NCBI GenBank assembly: GCA_035641235.1
Contig: DASQUP010000125.1
Coordinates: 1 to 22,727, forward strand
Origin: DASQUP01 sp035641235
GTDB taxonomy: Bacteria; Actinomycetota; CADDZG01; WHSQ01
Direction of reading: 5' to 3'
Length of the DNA stretch: 22,727 bases
This document shows positions 6,428-13,327 of the stretch, piece after piece (within the stretch, counting starts at the first letter, position 1; every line of letters starts with the position of its first letter). The translations under genes were made by a program, and so were the position numbers. The notes under the pieces were generated by a model. It saw only the letters and a program-made list of their open reading frames with translations, made no database searches and had not been told where the DNA came from.

Positions 6428-8341
6428 GTGACAGAAGGCCAGGAAGCAGATCAGGTCGTTGGATCCTCCGGCCCAGTCGCGGCATCGGAGGCCGGGCGGG
6501 AACGACTGACACTTCGTCCATTACCTATGGAATCCATCACATTCATCGACGGCCTGTGGTGGCACCGCCAGCAGGTCAATGGGTCGACAACGATTCCGCA
6601 CGGAGCGGAGATGCTCGAACGGGCGGGAAACCTGGACAACATGCGGCTCGCGGCCGGGCTTCCAACGTCGGCCGATCATTTCAGAGGTCCGGTTTTCATG
6701 GACTCCGACATATACAAGTGGCTCGAGGCCGTCGGGTGGGAATTCGGACGCTCCCACGACAAGCGGCTGCTGGAGGAAGCGGACCAGGCAATCTCATTGG
6801 TCGAGCGCGCCCAGCAAGCAGATGGCTATCTGAACTCGCACTTTCAAACGACCGATCGTGATCGCTACACGGATTTCACCGAGGGTCATGAGCTCTATTG
6901 CGCCGGGCACCTGACCCAGGCTGCCGTTGCGTGGAGGCGCGCAGTGGGGGACGATCGGCTACTTGTTGTCGCGAGGAAGTTCGCCGACCATCTGTGTGAC
7001 CGGTTTCTCGTGCGTAAGGAGGAAGGGCTTCCCGGTCATCCCGAGATCGAGACCGCACTCGTGGAGCTTTTCCGCGAGACACACGAGTCTCGGTACCTCG
7101 ATCTTGCCGTTGAACTACTGAACCGAAGAGGCCACGGGCGGCTGGGCCCCGGCGCGTTCGGGTCGCCCTACATGCAAGATCATGTCCCGGTTCGGGATGC
7201 GAGAGAGGTCGCCGGACACGCCGTCCGCGCGCTCTATCTTCTGGCGGGGGTGACAGACGTTCACATCGAAACCGGCGAGGATGCCTTGTTCGAGTCGGTG
7301 CTCCGTCAGTGGGCCGACATGACTTCTCGAAAGATGTATCTCACCGGCGGGGTCGGCTCTCGTCACAGAGATGAGGCGTTCGGAGATCCATACGAGCTGC
7401 CACCCGACCGTGCATACACGGAGACCTGCGCCGCGATCGCCAGCGTGCACCTGAACTGGAGGTTGCTCCTGGAGACAGGCGAGAGTAGATACGCAGACTT
7501 GATCGAACGGACGCTGTTCAACGCTTTTCTTCCTGGGGTGGCCCTGGATGGATCACATTTCTTCTACGTGAACCCACTTCAAGTGCGACGCGGGCACGAT
7601 CGACAACCCTGGTACTACGTCGCGTGCTGTCCTCCAAACATCATGCGGCTACTGGCCTCCTTGACCCATTACTTCGCGACGGAAACCGAAGCCGGGCTGC
7701 AGATCCACCAGTTCGGATCAATGAGTGTACGCGCCGGGATCGCGGGTCTCGCCGTCGACGTTGTGACCGAGTACCCATGGGACGGCTCGGTTGAGGTCGT
7801 TGTCCGCGAGGCGCCGGAGCAGCTCCGTGCGATCGCGCTGAGGATCCCGAATTGGTCGGAGAGCCACGAGGTTCGGGTCAACGGAGAAGTCGTCAACGCC
7901 GGTTTGGGTGGTACGGGGTACGCCACCGTGGAGCGGCAATGGGCGGTTGGAGATCGCCTCCAACTCGGAATGCCACTGAGTCCGGCCACAGTCGCGCCCA
8001 ATCCACGGATCGATGCGGTGAGGGGCTGCACGGCCGTGCGAAGAGGACCGCTCCTCTATTGCCTCGAGTCCGTGGACCTCCCGGAGAGCACCGACATCCG
8101 TGACGCGATGCTGAATACGGGTGCGGCGATCGAGGACGGGCGGCGCGCCGATGACCTTGGTGGAGCAGTCTTGCTCACAGCGGAGATGCGGAATCGACCC
8201 TTGCCGGACGGCGCGCCGCTCTATGGAGACATCCATTCAATGGGCGATGGATCGAATTTCACGAACGAGCTCGTTCCGTACCACCTGTGGGGACACCGGG
8301 GGGCCGGTCCAATGCGAGTTTGGATTCCACAAGCCATATGA
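6428..8341 (+). CDS. Glycoside hydrolase family 127, beta-L-arabinofuranosidase type
   Basis: A 637-residue enzyme matching GH127 (formerly DUF1680). In the family prototype HypBA1 a Zn site formed by one Glu and three Cys holds the nucleophilic Cys. The same set is visible here as ETC (Glu332, Cys334) and ACCPPN (Cys400, Cys401). The acid/base Glu has a candidate in DEAF (Glu316), 16 residues before Glu332 as in HypBA1. The N-terminal (alpha/alpha)6 barrel begins near PLPMESITFIDGLWW, and a beta domain follows about residue 420. There is no signal peptide, so it acts on imported arabino-oligosaccharides in the cytoplasm. GTG 6428 is chosen because ATG 6527 would cut into the conserved N-terminus. 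The MDR gene follows after 16 bp in an apparent operon. Confidence 0.88.
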   Translation: MTEGQEADQVVGSSGPVAASEAGRERLTLRPLPMESITFIDGLWWHRQQVNGSTTIPHGAEMLERAGNLDNMRLAAGLPTSADHFRGPVFMDSDIYKWLEAVGWEFGRSHDKRLLEEADQAISLVERAQQADGYLNSHFQTTDRDRYTDFTEGHELYCAGHLTQAAVAWRRAVGDDRLLVVARKFADHLCDRFLVRKEEGLPGHPEIETALVELFRETHESRYLDLAVELLNRRGHGRLGPGAFGSPYMQDHVPVRDAREVAGHAVRALYLLAGVTDVHIETGEDALFESVLRQWADMTSRKMYLTGGVGSRHRDEAFGDPYELPPDRAYTETCAAIASVHLNWRLLLETGESRYADLIERTLFNAFLPGVALDGSHFFYVNPLQVRRGHDRQPWYYVACCPPNIMRLLASLTHYFATETEAGLQIHQFGSMSVRAGIAGLAVDVVTEYPWDGSVEVVVREAPEQLRAIALRIPNWSESHEVRVNGEVVNAGLGGTGYATVERQWAVGDRLQLGMPLSPATVAPNPRIDAVRGCTAVRRGPLLYCLESVDLPESTDIRDAMLNTGAAIEDGRRADDLGGAVLLTAEMRNRPLPDGAPLYGDIHSMGDGSNFTNELVPYHLWGHRGAGPMRVWIPQAI

Positions 8342-8357
8342 GCGGAAGCGCTGGAGG

Positions 8358-9374
8358 ATGAAGGCACTGGTAATCGAGAAACCGGGCTCGGCGCAACTTG
8401 ATGACGTGCCCGTGCCGGAGGCGGCCGGCTCCGATGTTCTGATTCGAGTGCTTCAGGCCGGCATCTGCGGATCCGACGTCGAGATCTTGAACGGCACTCG
8501 CCCGGCAGACTTCATTAACTATCCGGTAATCCCCGGACACGAGTGGGTTGGAGAGGTGGCGGCCACCGGAGATCAGGTGTCGGACCTTTCGCCCGGCACC
8601 CGAGTCGTTGGCGAGAACTTCCGTCCGTGCTTTCGATGCCGGCGCTGCGCCGAAGGCAGGACCAATCTTTGCCTCTCCGACTACCAGGAGGCCGGATTCA
8701 CGCTTCCGGGCGCGTTCGCCGAGTACACAAAAGTCGACCGCAGATACCTGCATGTGCTGCCCGACTCGGTTCCGCTGGGCGTGGGCGCACTCATCGAGCC
8801 CGCAGCATGTGTTGCTCAGGGCCTCCTCGAAGTCGGCGTCAGGCCGGCCGCCTCGTGTGCGGTGGTGGGTGCAGGCACGTTGGGCATCCTTGCGCTCCAT
8901 CTCCTGCGGCTGAGTTCGCCGTCGAGACTCCTCGCTGTTGATCGCCGCAGCGATCGGCTCGACGCGGCGCGGGAGATCTTCGGTGGGGCCGTCGAATTGG
9001 TCACCTCCGACGAAATGAAATCCGGACTGGAGTCCCAGTTTGACCTCGTTGTCGTGACTGCCGACAGTCCGCATGCGGCGGCCGCTGCACTCAAGCTGGC
9101 CCGTCGAGGGGGGGACCTTCTGTACGAAGGGATCTCGGGAGATCCCATCGCAACTGTTTCACCGGATGACATCGTCCTGAAGCATCTCCGTGTGCAGGGC
9201 ATCTTCGGGGCTTCCCGGGCCGCGTGGTCGTGGATGGTCGACGTCGCGTCCAGCGGTTTGCTGCCCGCGGAGGCGACGGTCACACACGAACTTCCGCTGG
9301 AGGAACACGAGCAGGCTTTTCGGCTGCTGCAGAAGGGGGCTCCCGGAACGCTGAAGATTCAGTTCGTTATGTGA
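8358..9374 (+). CDS. Zinc-dependent medium-chain alcohol/polyol dehydrogenase
   Basis: A 338-residue MDR enzyme. Cys37 (GICGSD), His61-Glu62 (GHE) and Glu147 (EPAA) mark the catalytic zinc site. Cys91, Cys94, Cys97 and Cys105 form the structural zinc lobe. GAGTLG at 171-176 is the Rossmann loop, followed by AVDRRSDR, whose Asp favours NAD(H). The closest recognisable group is sorbitol/L-threonine dehydrogenase-like. Given the GH127 gene 16 bp upstream, oxidation of L-arabinose or a derived polyol is a reasonable inference, but the substrate is not read from sequence. An upstream in-frame extension is rejected because it lies inside the GH127 gene. The 3' end overlaps the convergent dehydratase by 8 nt. 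GGAGG directly abuts the ATG, an unusually short spacing. Confidence 0.88.
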   Translation: MKALVIEKPGSAQLDDVPVPEAAGSDVLIRVLQAGICGSDVEILNGTRPADFINYPVIPGHEWVGEVAATGDQVSDLSPGTRVVGENFRPCFRCRRCAEGRTNLCLSDYQEAGFTLPGAFAEYTKVDRRYLHVLPDSVPLGVGALIEPAACVAQGLLEVGVRPAASCAVVGAGTLGILALHLLRLSSPSRLLAVDRRSDRLDAAREIFGGAVELVTSDEMKSGLESQFDLVVVTADSPHAAAAALKLARRGGDLLYEGISGDPIATVSPDDIVLKHLRVQGIFGASRAAWSWMVDVASSGLLPAEATVTHELPLEEHEQAFRLLQKGAPGTLKIQFVM

Positions 9375-10536
9375 TGTCGGGATCGACCCTGTCCCGTCGC
9401 TCCCAACCGGGCTCGACAAGATTGAAATGGGCCTCTGTTCGAGGATGTCTCGCACAGGCGGCATGGTCCAGAGCAACGCCCAGTCCGGGAGCGGTCGGCA
9501 CCCCGAATGCTCCGTCGGACGCATCAACAAGGGGGGCGTTGTCAACGAGGTCGGCCACCCACGGATCGGCGAAGTCGTTGAAGTGCTCCAAGACCTTGTA
9601 GTTACCTGCCGCAATTGCAAAGTGCACATTGGCGGCGGTTCCCACCGGCCCACATACGTTGTGGGGCGCCAGAAGGAGATCGTAGGCCTGCGCCCAGCCG
9701 GCGAGCTTCCGTATTCCGGTGAACCCCCCCAGGTGGGTCAAATCGGCCTGAACGACGTCGACCAGACCACCTTCGAACAGCTCCCGGAACTCGGCGACAA
9801 CGTGCACTCGTTCACCAACTGCGAGTGGAAGGTTCGTGTGCTCTCTTATTCGCCGAAGTCCCGCGGGGTTGTAGGGAGGCACCGGTTCCTCTATCCACTC
9901 CGGATCGAATCGCTCAACTGCAGCAGCTACCCTGGCCGCCACGGAGGGCGAAAACCGGCCGTGCATCTCGACCATTAAACCGACACCCGTCCCGACCGCC
10001 TGACGGACCGCGCCGAGGATGTCTGTTGCCGCTCGGAGACCGCCTGTGTCGAGTTCCTGAGATGCGGCACCAAAAGGGTCGATCTTCATGGCCCGGTATC
10101 CGCGATCGACGACCCGCTTCGCTGCGGCCGCAACGGCCTCTGGGTCGCGCCCTCCCTGATACCAGCCATTCGCGTACGCGGGCACGCGCTCGCGCATCTT
10201 CCCCCCGAGCAGGCGCCAAACCGGCTGCTCCACAGCCTGTCCAATGAGGTCATGACACGCGACGTCGAACATCGCGAGGGCGGTGGCCGTCACCTCGCCC
10301 ACGCGTCCGTACTCCTCCCACTGCACACGCCACGCCAGTCGTTCGACGTCGAAAGGATCCATGCCCAGGACGTATCGGTCGCCGATCTCCTCGAGGCAGG
10401 ACAGCAACGTATCGGTCTTGTTCAGCATCCGCGCTTCCGCGACGCCGCGCAGGCCGTCGTCGGTAACGAGCTCGATGAACGTCAGCTCCCTCCACGGGGT
10501 GCCGACGACTATGGTCTCCAGCGTCACGATCTTCAC
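9367..10536 (-). CDS. Enolase-superfamily sugar-acid dehydratase (mandelate racemase-like)
   Basis: A 389-residue member of the mandelate racemase/muconate lactonizing enzyme group. Expected metal ligands are Glu190 (VEMHGRF), Glu216 (WIEEP) and Glu242 (VGER). Lys151 (MKIDPFG) sits at the KxK/KxD position, and Asp266 with His292 (APHNVCGP) would form the His-Asp dyad. These features resemble acid-sugar dehydratases such as galactonate or arabinonate dehydratase, which make 2-keto-3-deoxy acids. The first metal ligand is Glu rather than the more common Asp. With GH127 and the dehydrogenase it suggests oxidative, non-phosphorylating pentose breakdown. The start is GTG 10536. A relic of a GntR regulator lies 60 bp upstream on the same strand. 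Confidence 0.85.
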   Translation of the reverse strand: MKIVTLETIVVGTPWRELTFIELVTDDGLRGVAEARMLNKTDTLLSCLEEIGDRYVLGMDPFDVERLAWRVQWEEYGRVGEVTATALAMFDVACHDLIGQAVEQPVWRLLGGKMRERVPAYANGWYQGGRDPEAVAAAAKRVVDRGYRAMKIDPFGAASQELDTGGLRAATDILGAVRQAVGTGVGLMVEMHGRFSPSVAARVAAAVERFDPEWIEEPVPPYNPAGLRRIREHTNLPLAVGERVHVVAEFRELFEGGLVDVVQADLTHLGGFTGIRKLAGWAQAYDLLLAPHNVCGPVGTAANVHFAIAAGNYKVLEHFNDFADPWVADLVDNAPLVDASDGAFGVPTAPGLGVALDHAACARHPRTEAHFNLVEPGWERRDRVDPDIT

Positions 10537-10596
10537 GTTCAGGAACCGGTGCGCGCCGGTACGTTTGACGCCCCGCCGCCACTTCGTTTGTTCGCC

Positions 10597-10701
10597 CTAC
10601 TCATCCCCCTCACTCAAACCCCCGTTCAAGAACATAGCTGCACGTAGATCTTGTTCCGTCGATCGAAGGTGTGCCCGCATTGCCTCGGCAGCCCCTTTGT
10701 C
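10597..10701 (-). pseudogene. GntR-family (FCD domain) regulator, C-terminal relic
   Basis: The last ~34 codons read AAEAMRAHLRSTEQDLRAAM and end in TAG at 10597. This matches the C-terminal helix of FCD-domain GntR regulators (A-x-x-AMRxHL-x-x-x-x-x-x-L). Further upstream in the same frame the translation stops looking like a regulator, because the DNA is then the antisense of a LamG sequence. The DNA-binding domain and most of the FCD domain are therefore gone. It lies just upstream of, and on the same strand as, the sugar-acid dehydratase, which is where such a regulator normally sits. Confidence 0.55.
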
Positions 10702-10884
10702 GGCGAGGTGACGAATCTGGGACTTTATCCCGCGCAGCTGGGCAACACCCCAAACAACTGGATCGGCAGATCGCAGGACGAAGCGGACCCATTCCTGAAC
10801 GGCACCATCGACGACTTCCGAATTTACCAGTACGGCCTGAGTCCGGAAGAGATCGCCGGGCTCGCAACTGGTCCCGGCGGCTAG
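10702..10884 (+). pseudogene. LamG / concanavalin A-like domain, C-terminal relic
   Basis: The frame encodes LGNTPNNWIGRSQ, then FLNGTIDDFRIYQYGLSPEE and IAGLA, the hallmark end of laminin-G-type (LamG_3) domains, which often follow glycosidase modules. A domain of about 150-200 residues is expected, but only the last ~60 remain. The frame is closed by TAG at 10645-10647 and there is no plausible start or secretion signal. The relic abuts the GntR relic tail-inward at about 10702, implying a deletion or rearrangement. It may be what is left of a secreted arabinan- or xylan-acting enzyme of the adjacent locus. Confidence 0.6.
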
Positions 10885-10915
10885 TGCCGCGGCGCGCGAC
10901 CGGCCGACGAGGCGG

Positions 10916-10921
10916 TACCGT
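10916..10921 (+). promoter_or_regulatory. -10 element TACCGT for nfo (leaderless)
   Basis: TACCGT lies 6 nt before the first of two consecutive ATG codons at 10928. No Shine-Dalgarno is present in the interval. Confidence 0.45.
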
Positions 10922-10927
10922 CGCGGC

Positions 10928-11677
10928 ATGATGATCGGAGCGCACGTCCCAGATGTTGATCCTCTCGCGGAGGCGAAGGAACTCGAGGCCGACTGCATCC
11001 AGCTGTTCGTCGGCCCTCCGCAATCGTGGAAGAAGCCTCCGCCCCGGCAGGACGCCGAGGAGCTAAAGGCGTCGCCACTTCCCGTTTACGTGCACGCGCC
11101 GTATCTGATCAACGTGGCGTCGCCCAACAACCGCGTAAGGATCCCGTCCCGGAAGATCCTCTCGAACACGATCGAGCGCGCGGCCGAGATCGATGCCGCT
11201 GCAGTGATCGTCCATGCGGGACACGCCGAGGACGGAATCGAGCGGGGGTTCATCCGCTGGCGCAAGGTGTTCGAGGAGATCCAGAGCCCGGTCCCTATCT
11301 TCATCGAGAACACGGCCGGCGGCGACAATGCGATGGCCCGCCATGTGAGCGTGCTCGAGCAGCTTTGGGAGCACCTTGCCGATTTCGATGTTGGGTTCTG
11401 CTTCGATACATGTCATGCGCATGCAGCGGGGGAGGACCTGTCCGACGTGGTCGAGCGAGTGCTGAAGATCGTGGGCAAGATCGACCTACTGCACTGCAAC
11501 GACTCACGGGATGCTCCCGGCACCGGCGCCGATCGCCACGAAAACTTCAGCGACGGCAAGATCGATACGGAGATGCTGCTCCACATGGTGCGAGCATCCG
11601 GCGCGCCGGCCGTTATCTGCGAGACGCCGTGGCCTGGTATAGCGGAGGACGTGGCCTACCTGCGCGCCAATCTGTAG
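10928..11677 (+). CDS. nfo: Endonuclease IV (AP endonuclease, deoxyribonuclease IV)
   Basis: A 249-residue TIM-barrel endonuclease that cuts 5' to abasic sites in base excision repair. All nine metal ligands of the trinuclear zinc site can be assigned by motif: His56 (HAPY), His96 (VHAGH), Glu127 (IENTAG), Asp160 and His163 (DTCHAHA), His189 (HCNDS), Asp202 and His204 (DRHENF), and Glu232 (CETP). It is somewhat shorter than E. coli Nfo (285 residues) and ends soon after the last ligand. The gene stands alone with its own leaderless-type promoter. It faces bcp across the hairpin at 11687-11734. Confidence 0.93.
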   Translation: MMIGAHVPDVDPLAEAKELEADCIQLFVGPPQSWKKPPPRQDAEELKASPLPVYVHAPYLINVASPNNRVRIPSRKILSNTIERAAEIDAAAVIVHAGHAEDGIERGFIRWRKVFEEIQSPVPIFIENTAGGDNAMARHVSVLEQLWEHLADFDVGFCFDTCHAHAAGEDLSDVVERVLKIVGKIDLLHCNDSRDAPGTGADRHENFSDGKIDTEMLLHMVRASGAPAVICETPWPGIAEDVAYLRANL

Positions 11678-11686
11678 CGCCGGCGC

Positions 11687-11734
11687 CTGAGATGGCAATC
11701 AACCACGAAATATCGTGCCTAATTGCCATTTCAG
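11687..11734. terminator. Bidirectional two-level hairpin, ATGGCAAT family
   Basis: The 13-nt arm 11687-11699 (CTGAGATGGCAAT) pairs with 11722-11734 (ATTGCCATTTCAG) with one G-T wobble. Inside, CACGA (11704-11708) pairs with TCGTG (11713-11717) around AATA. It lies 9 nt after the nfo stop and 18 nt before the bcp stop, in a convergent gap, so it can terminate both. The outer stem shares the ATGGCAAT core with the tandem repeats at 6177-6315. Confidence 0.7.
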
Positions 11735-11752
11735 AAACCGCGGCGCGCCGGA

Positions 11753-12217
11753 TCAGACGTTCACGAGTTTGCGCACATCCGCGACGTGGCCGCGCCCGTT
11801 CACTCCGTACAGGGCCTCGGTGATCTTTCCGTTCTCGTCGATGATGAATGTCGAGCGGAGGATGTGCAGCGGGATGCCCTTGTAGTCACCCGGCTCTTCG
11901 CGCAGCGCGCCGTACGCTTGGGCAACCTTCATGTCCGGGTCGATGAGGAGGGGGAAGTTCAGGTTGAACTTCGATGCGAACGCCGTGTGGGAGTCCGCTT
12001 CCTGCGGGCTGACACCCAGCACCTGGTATCCGGCGTCCTCGAACTCGCTCTTCGAGTCCCGGAAGTCGCACGCCTCGGCCGTACATCCGGGTGTGTCGTC
12101 CGCGGGATAGAAATAGAGCACCACCTTCTGCCCCCGGAGTTCCTTGAGGCTCCAGGTTCGGCCGTCTGCGTCGCGCATCTCGAAATCCGGGGCGTTCATC
12201 CCCGCGGTCAGCTTCAT
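11753..12217 (-). CDS. bcp: Thioredoxin-dependent thiol peroxidase, Bcp/PrxQ type
   Basis: A 154-residue peroxiredoxin of the Bcp/PrxQ class that reduces hydrogen peroxide and organic hydroperoxides. YPADDTPGCTAEAC (37-50) contains the peroxidatic Cys45 and the resolving Cys50 four residues later, the usual atypical two-Cys spacing. LRSTFIID later in the chain includes the conserved active-site Arg. The start at 12217 has a GGAGA Shine-Dalgarno at good spacing, and its ATGA overlaps the stop of the DUF2017 gene, so translation is probably coupled. A longer reading frame to 12262 would run into that upstream gene and is rejected. It is the last gene of the clpS-DUF2017-bcp operon. Confidence 0.93.
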   Translation of the reverse strand: MKLTAGMNAPDFEMRDADGRTWSLKELRGQKVVLYFYPADDTPGCTAEACDFRDSKSEFEDAGYQVLGVSPQEADSHTAFASKFNLNFPLLIDPDMKVAQAYGALREEPGDYKGIPLHILRSTFIIDENGKITEALYGVNGRGHVADVRKLVNV

Positions 12218-12702
12218 TCGTTCTCCAGCGATAGTTCGGAAAGGGTCATCTCCTGAAGCCACCCGAGCCAGTGAAGGACCGTCTTTGCTGCCCCATTCGG
12301 GTCCCCGGGATCGGGTTCCTCGTCCATAGTTTCCTGGGTCACGTTCAGTCGCGTTCCGATGGCGAGCCGGAGGTCCGTCAGGACCGTGAGCCAGGCATCC
12401 AGCTCACCCGGGTCCAGGGACATGGTGGCCCCGCCCGTCCCGCCCAGCTTGGTTTCGACGGTTTTCAGGGCCTCTTTCTTACCGGCGCGCAGATCCTCAC
12501 CCACGAGCTCCCGGTACGCACGGGCCTCTTTGCGCGACTCGTATGCGTCCGGGAATAGGCGCTCCACAACGGGGTCGCTCCGCGGTACGTCGGCCTCGAA
12601 CAAGCTACCGATTTCGTCGATGAGGCTTCGCATCAGGGCGGCCTCCTCGCCATCCAGGCGCACCTCAACCGCCCCACCTCCGCGGGCTTTGACCTCAGGC
12701 AT
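12214..12702 (-). CDS. DUF2017 family protein
   Basis: A 162-residue, mostly helical, acidic protein. It matches the actinobacterial DUF2017 family by context and composition: a strand-like start (GGAVEVRLDGEEAALMRSLI) is followed by a long run of helices and ends LHWLGWLQEMTLSELSL. Proteins of this type usually follow clpS in actinobacteria. The function is not established; a link to ClpS-ClpAP proteolysis is inferred from position only. The start at 12702 shares one nucleotide with the clpS stop (TGATG), and the stop overlaps the bcp start (ATGA). A start at 12729 is possible but would overlap clpS coding sequence. Confidence 0.75.
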   Translation of the reverse strand: MPEVKARGGGAVEVRLDGEEAALMRSLIDEIGSLFEADVPRSDPVVERLFPDAYESRKEARAYRELVGEDLRAGKKEALKTVETKLGGTGGATMSLDPGELDAWLTVLTDLRLAIGTRLNVTQETMDEEPDPGDPNGAAKTVLHWLGWLQEMTLSELSLENE

Positions 12703-12998
12703 CAGTCGCTCTTCGAGAGCGTTGCCCACAGGCCGTGAGCATGCAGCCGGAAGCAGTCGAATTCCGCTTTTTCGCGAGTCCCGCTGGAAACAACGGCCTT
12801 CCCCTTGTAGTGCACATCAAGCATCAGTTTTGTCGCTTTCTGTCGTGAGTACCCGAAGAGCTTTTGGAACACCCAGGTCACGTAGCTCATGAGGTTGATG
12901 GGGTCGTTCCAAACGATCACGAGCCACGGGCGATCCGGCTCGGCGACTTCTTTGCCCTCTATCTCCTCAGTGCGGTCGGGTGCCACAGTGGGCTGCAT
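12702..12998 (-). CDS. clpS: ATP-dependent Clp protease adaptor ClpS
   Basis: A 98-residue adaptor that delivers N-degron substrates to ClpA/ClpC-type unfoldases. After a disordered N-terminus comes WLVIVWNDPINLMSYVTWVF (25-44), the conserved strand and Asn-Asp pocket that binds the substrate's N-terminal residue. It is followed by LMLDVHYKGKAVV (58-70), with the pocket His63, and a final helix-strand segment. The ATG at 12998 gives the usual length; an upstream extension would translate the tandem repeats at 13020-13085. No Shine-Dalgarno is seen upstream of the start. It is the first gene of the operon with DUF2017 and bcp. Confidence 0.93.
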   Translation of the reverse strand: MQPTVAPDRTEEIEGKEVAEPDRPWLVIVWNDPINLMSYVTWVFQKLFGYSRQKATKLMLDVHYKGKAVVSSGTREKAEFDCFRLHAHGLWATLSKSD

Positions 12999-13019
12999 AG
13001 GAGAGATGTTCCCACGTCC

Positions 13020-13085
13020 GATTGCCGGGGCAACGTGGGGCGTCCCCCCGGCGATTGCCGGGGCAACGTGGAGCGTTCCCCGGCC
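13020..13085. repeat. 33-bp tandem repeat upstream of clpS
   Basis: Two adjacent 33-bp units, 13020-13052 and 13053-13085, begin with GATTGCCGGGGCAACGTGG and diverge slightly towards the end; a degenerate partial unit may precede them. Each unit holds two small palindromes, TTGCC-GG-GGCAA and a G-run/C-run hairpin. It begins 22 bp upstream of the clpS start. No spacers separate the units, so it is not a CRISPR. Confidence 0.75.
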
Positions 13086-13327
13086 TGGAAATCGCTGGCA
13101 CCGGCCGTTCGGTGGCAATTGACTACGCGTTCCGAGAGTTGAGTTATTTGTCCGACCGCCCGTTCGGAGACCTGCTTCTTTTTTCCGCGAGATACGCCGG
13201 AGTGCGGAGAAACCATGAAAATAAATCGCCGGATCGGGTAACAAATCCGTTGCTACGCGGGTCTGAACCAACCAAACGCGGGTTCGAAAGAAACACAATT
13301 CATAGGCCTGGGAGGTCACGTACCGAC
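13086..13327 (+). promoter_or_regulatory. Leader / promoter region of the sigma-fab operon
   Basis: This non-coding stretch completes the 329-bp gap 12999-13327. A possible promoter is TTGACT (13119-13124), 17 nt, AGTTAT (13142-13147), with a good -35 but poor -10. That would leave a leader of about 170 nt. GAACC and GGTTC near 13264-13288 form a small inverted repeat and resemble an ECF-type -35 (GAAC), so autoregulation is possible. No riboswitch class was recognised. Upstream it contains one GTGGCAATTGAC half-site (13111-13122). Confidence 0.3.

Noticed and set aside
8121..8357. Upstream extension of the MDR dehydrogenase
   Set aside because: It lies within the GH127 coding sequence; the family N-terminus starts at 8358 (MKALVIEKPG).
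9427..9978. 183-codon plus-strand frame opposite the sugar-acid dehydratase
   Set aside because: The minus strand carries the complete enolase-superfamily active site; the plus frame has no recognisable motif.
10597..10998. 133-codon minus-strand frame taken as a whole gene
   Set aside because: Only its last ~34 codons look like a protein (GntR/FCD end). The rest is antisense to the LamG relic and to the start of nfo.
13020..13085. Possible CRISPR array
   Set aside because: Only two units, directly adjacent, without spacers, and no cas genes nearby.
13150..13310. Riboswitch upstream of the sigma-fab operon
   Set aside because: The leader has short hairpins such as CGGAT/ATCCG, but no conserved core of a riboswitch class could be recognised.
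13022..13327. N-terminal extension of the sigma factor
   Set aside because: It would translate the 33-bp repeats and an unstructured stretch. ECF factors begin close to ATG 13328.
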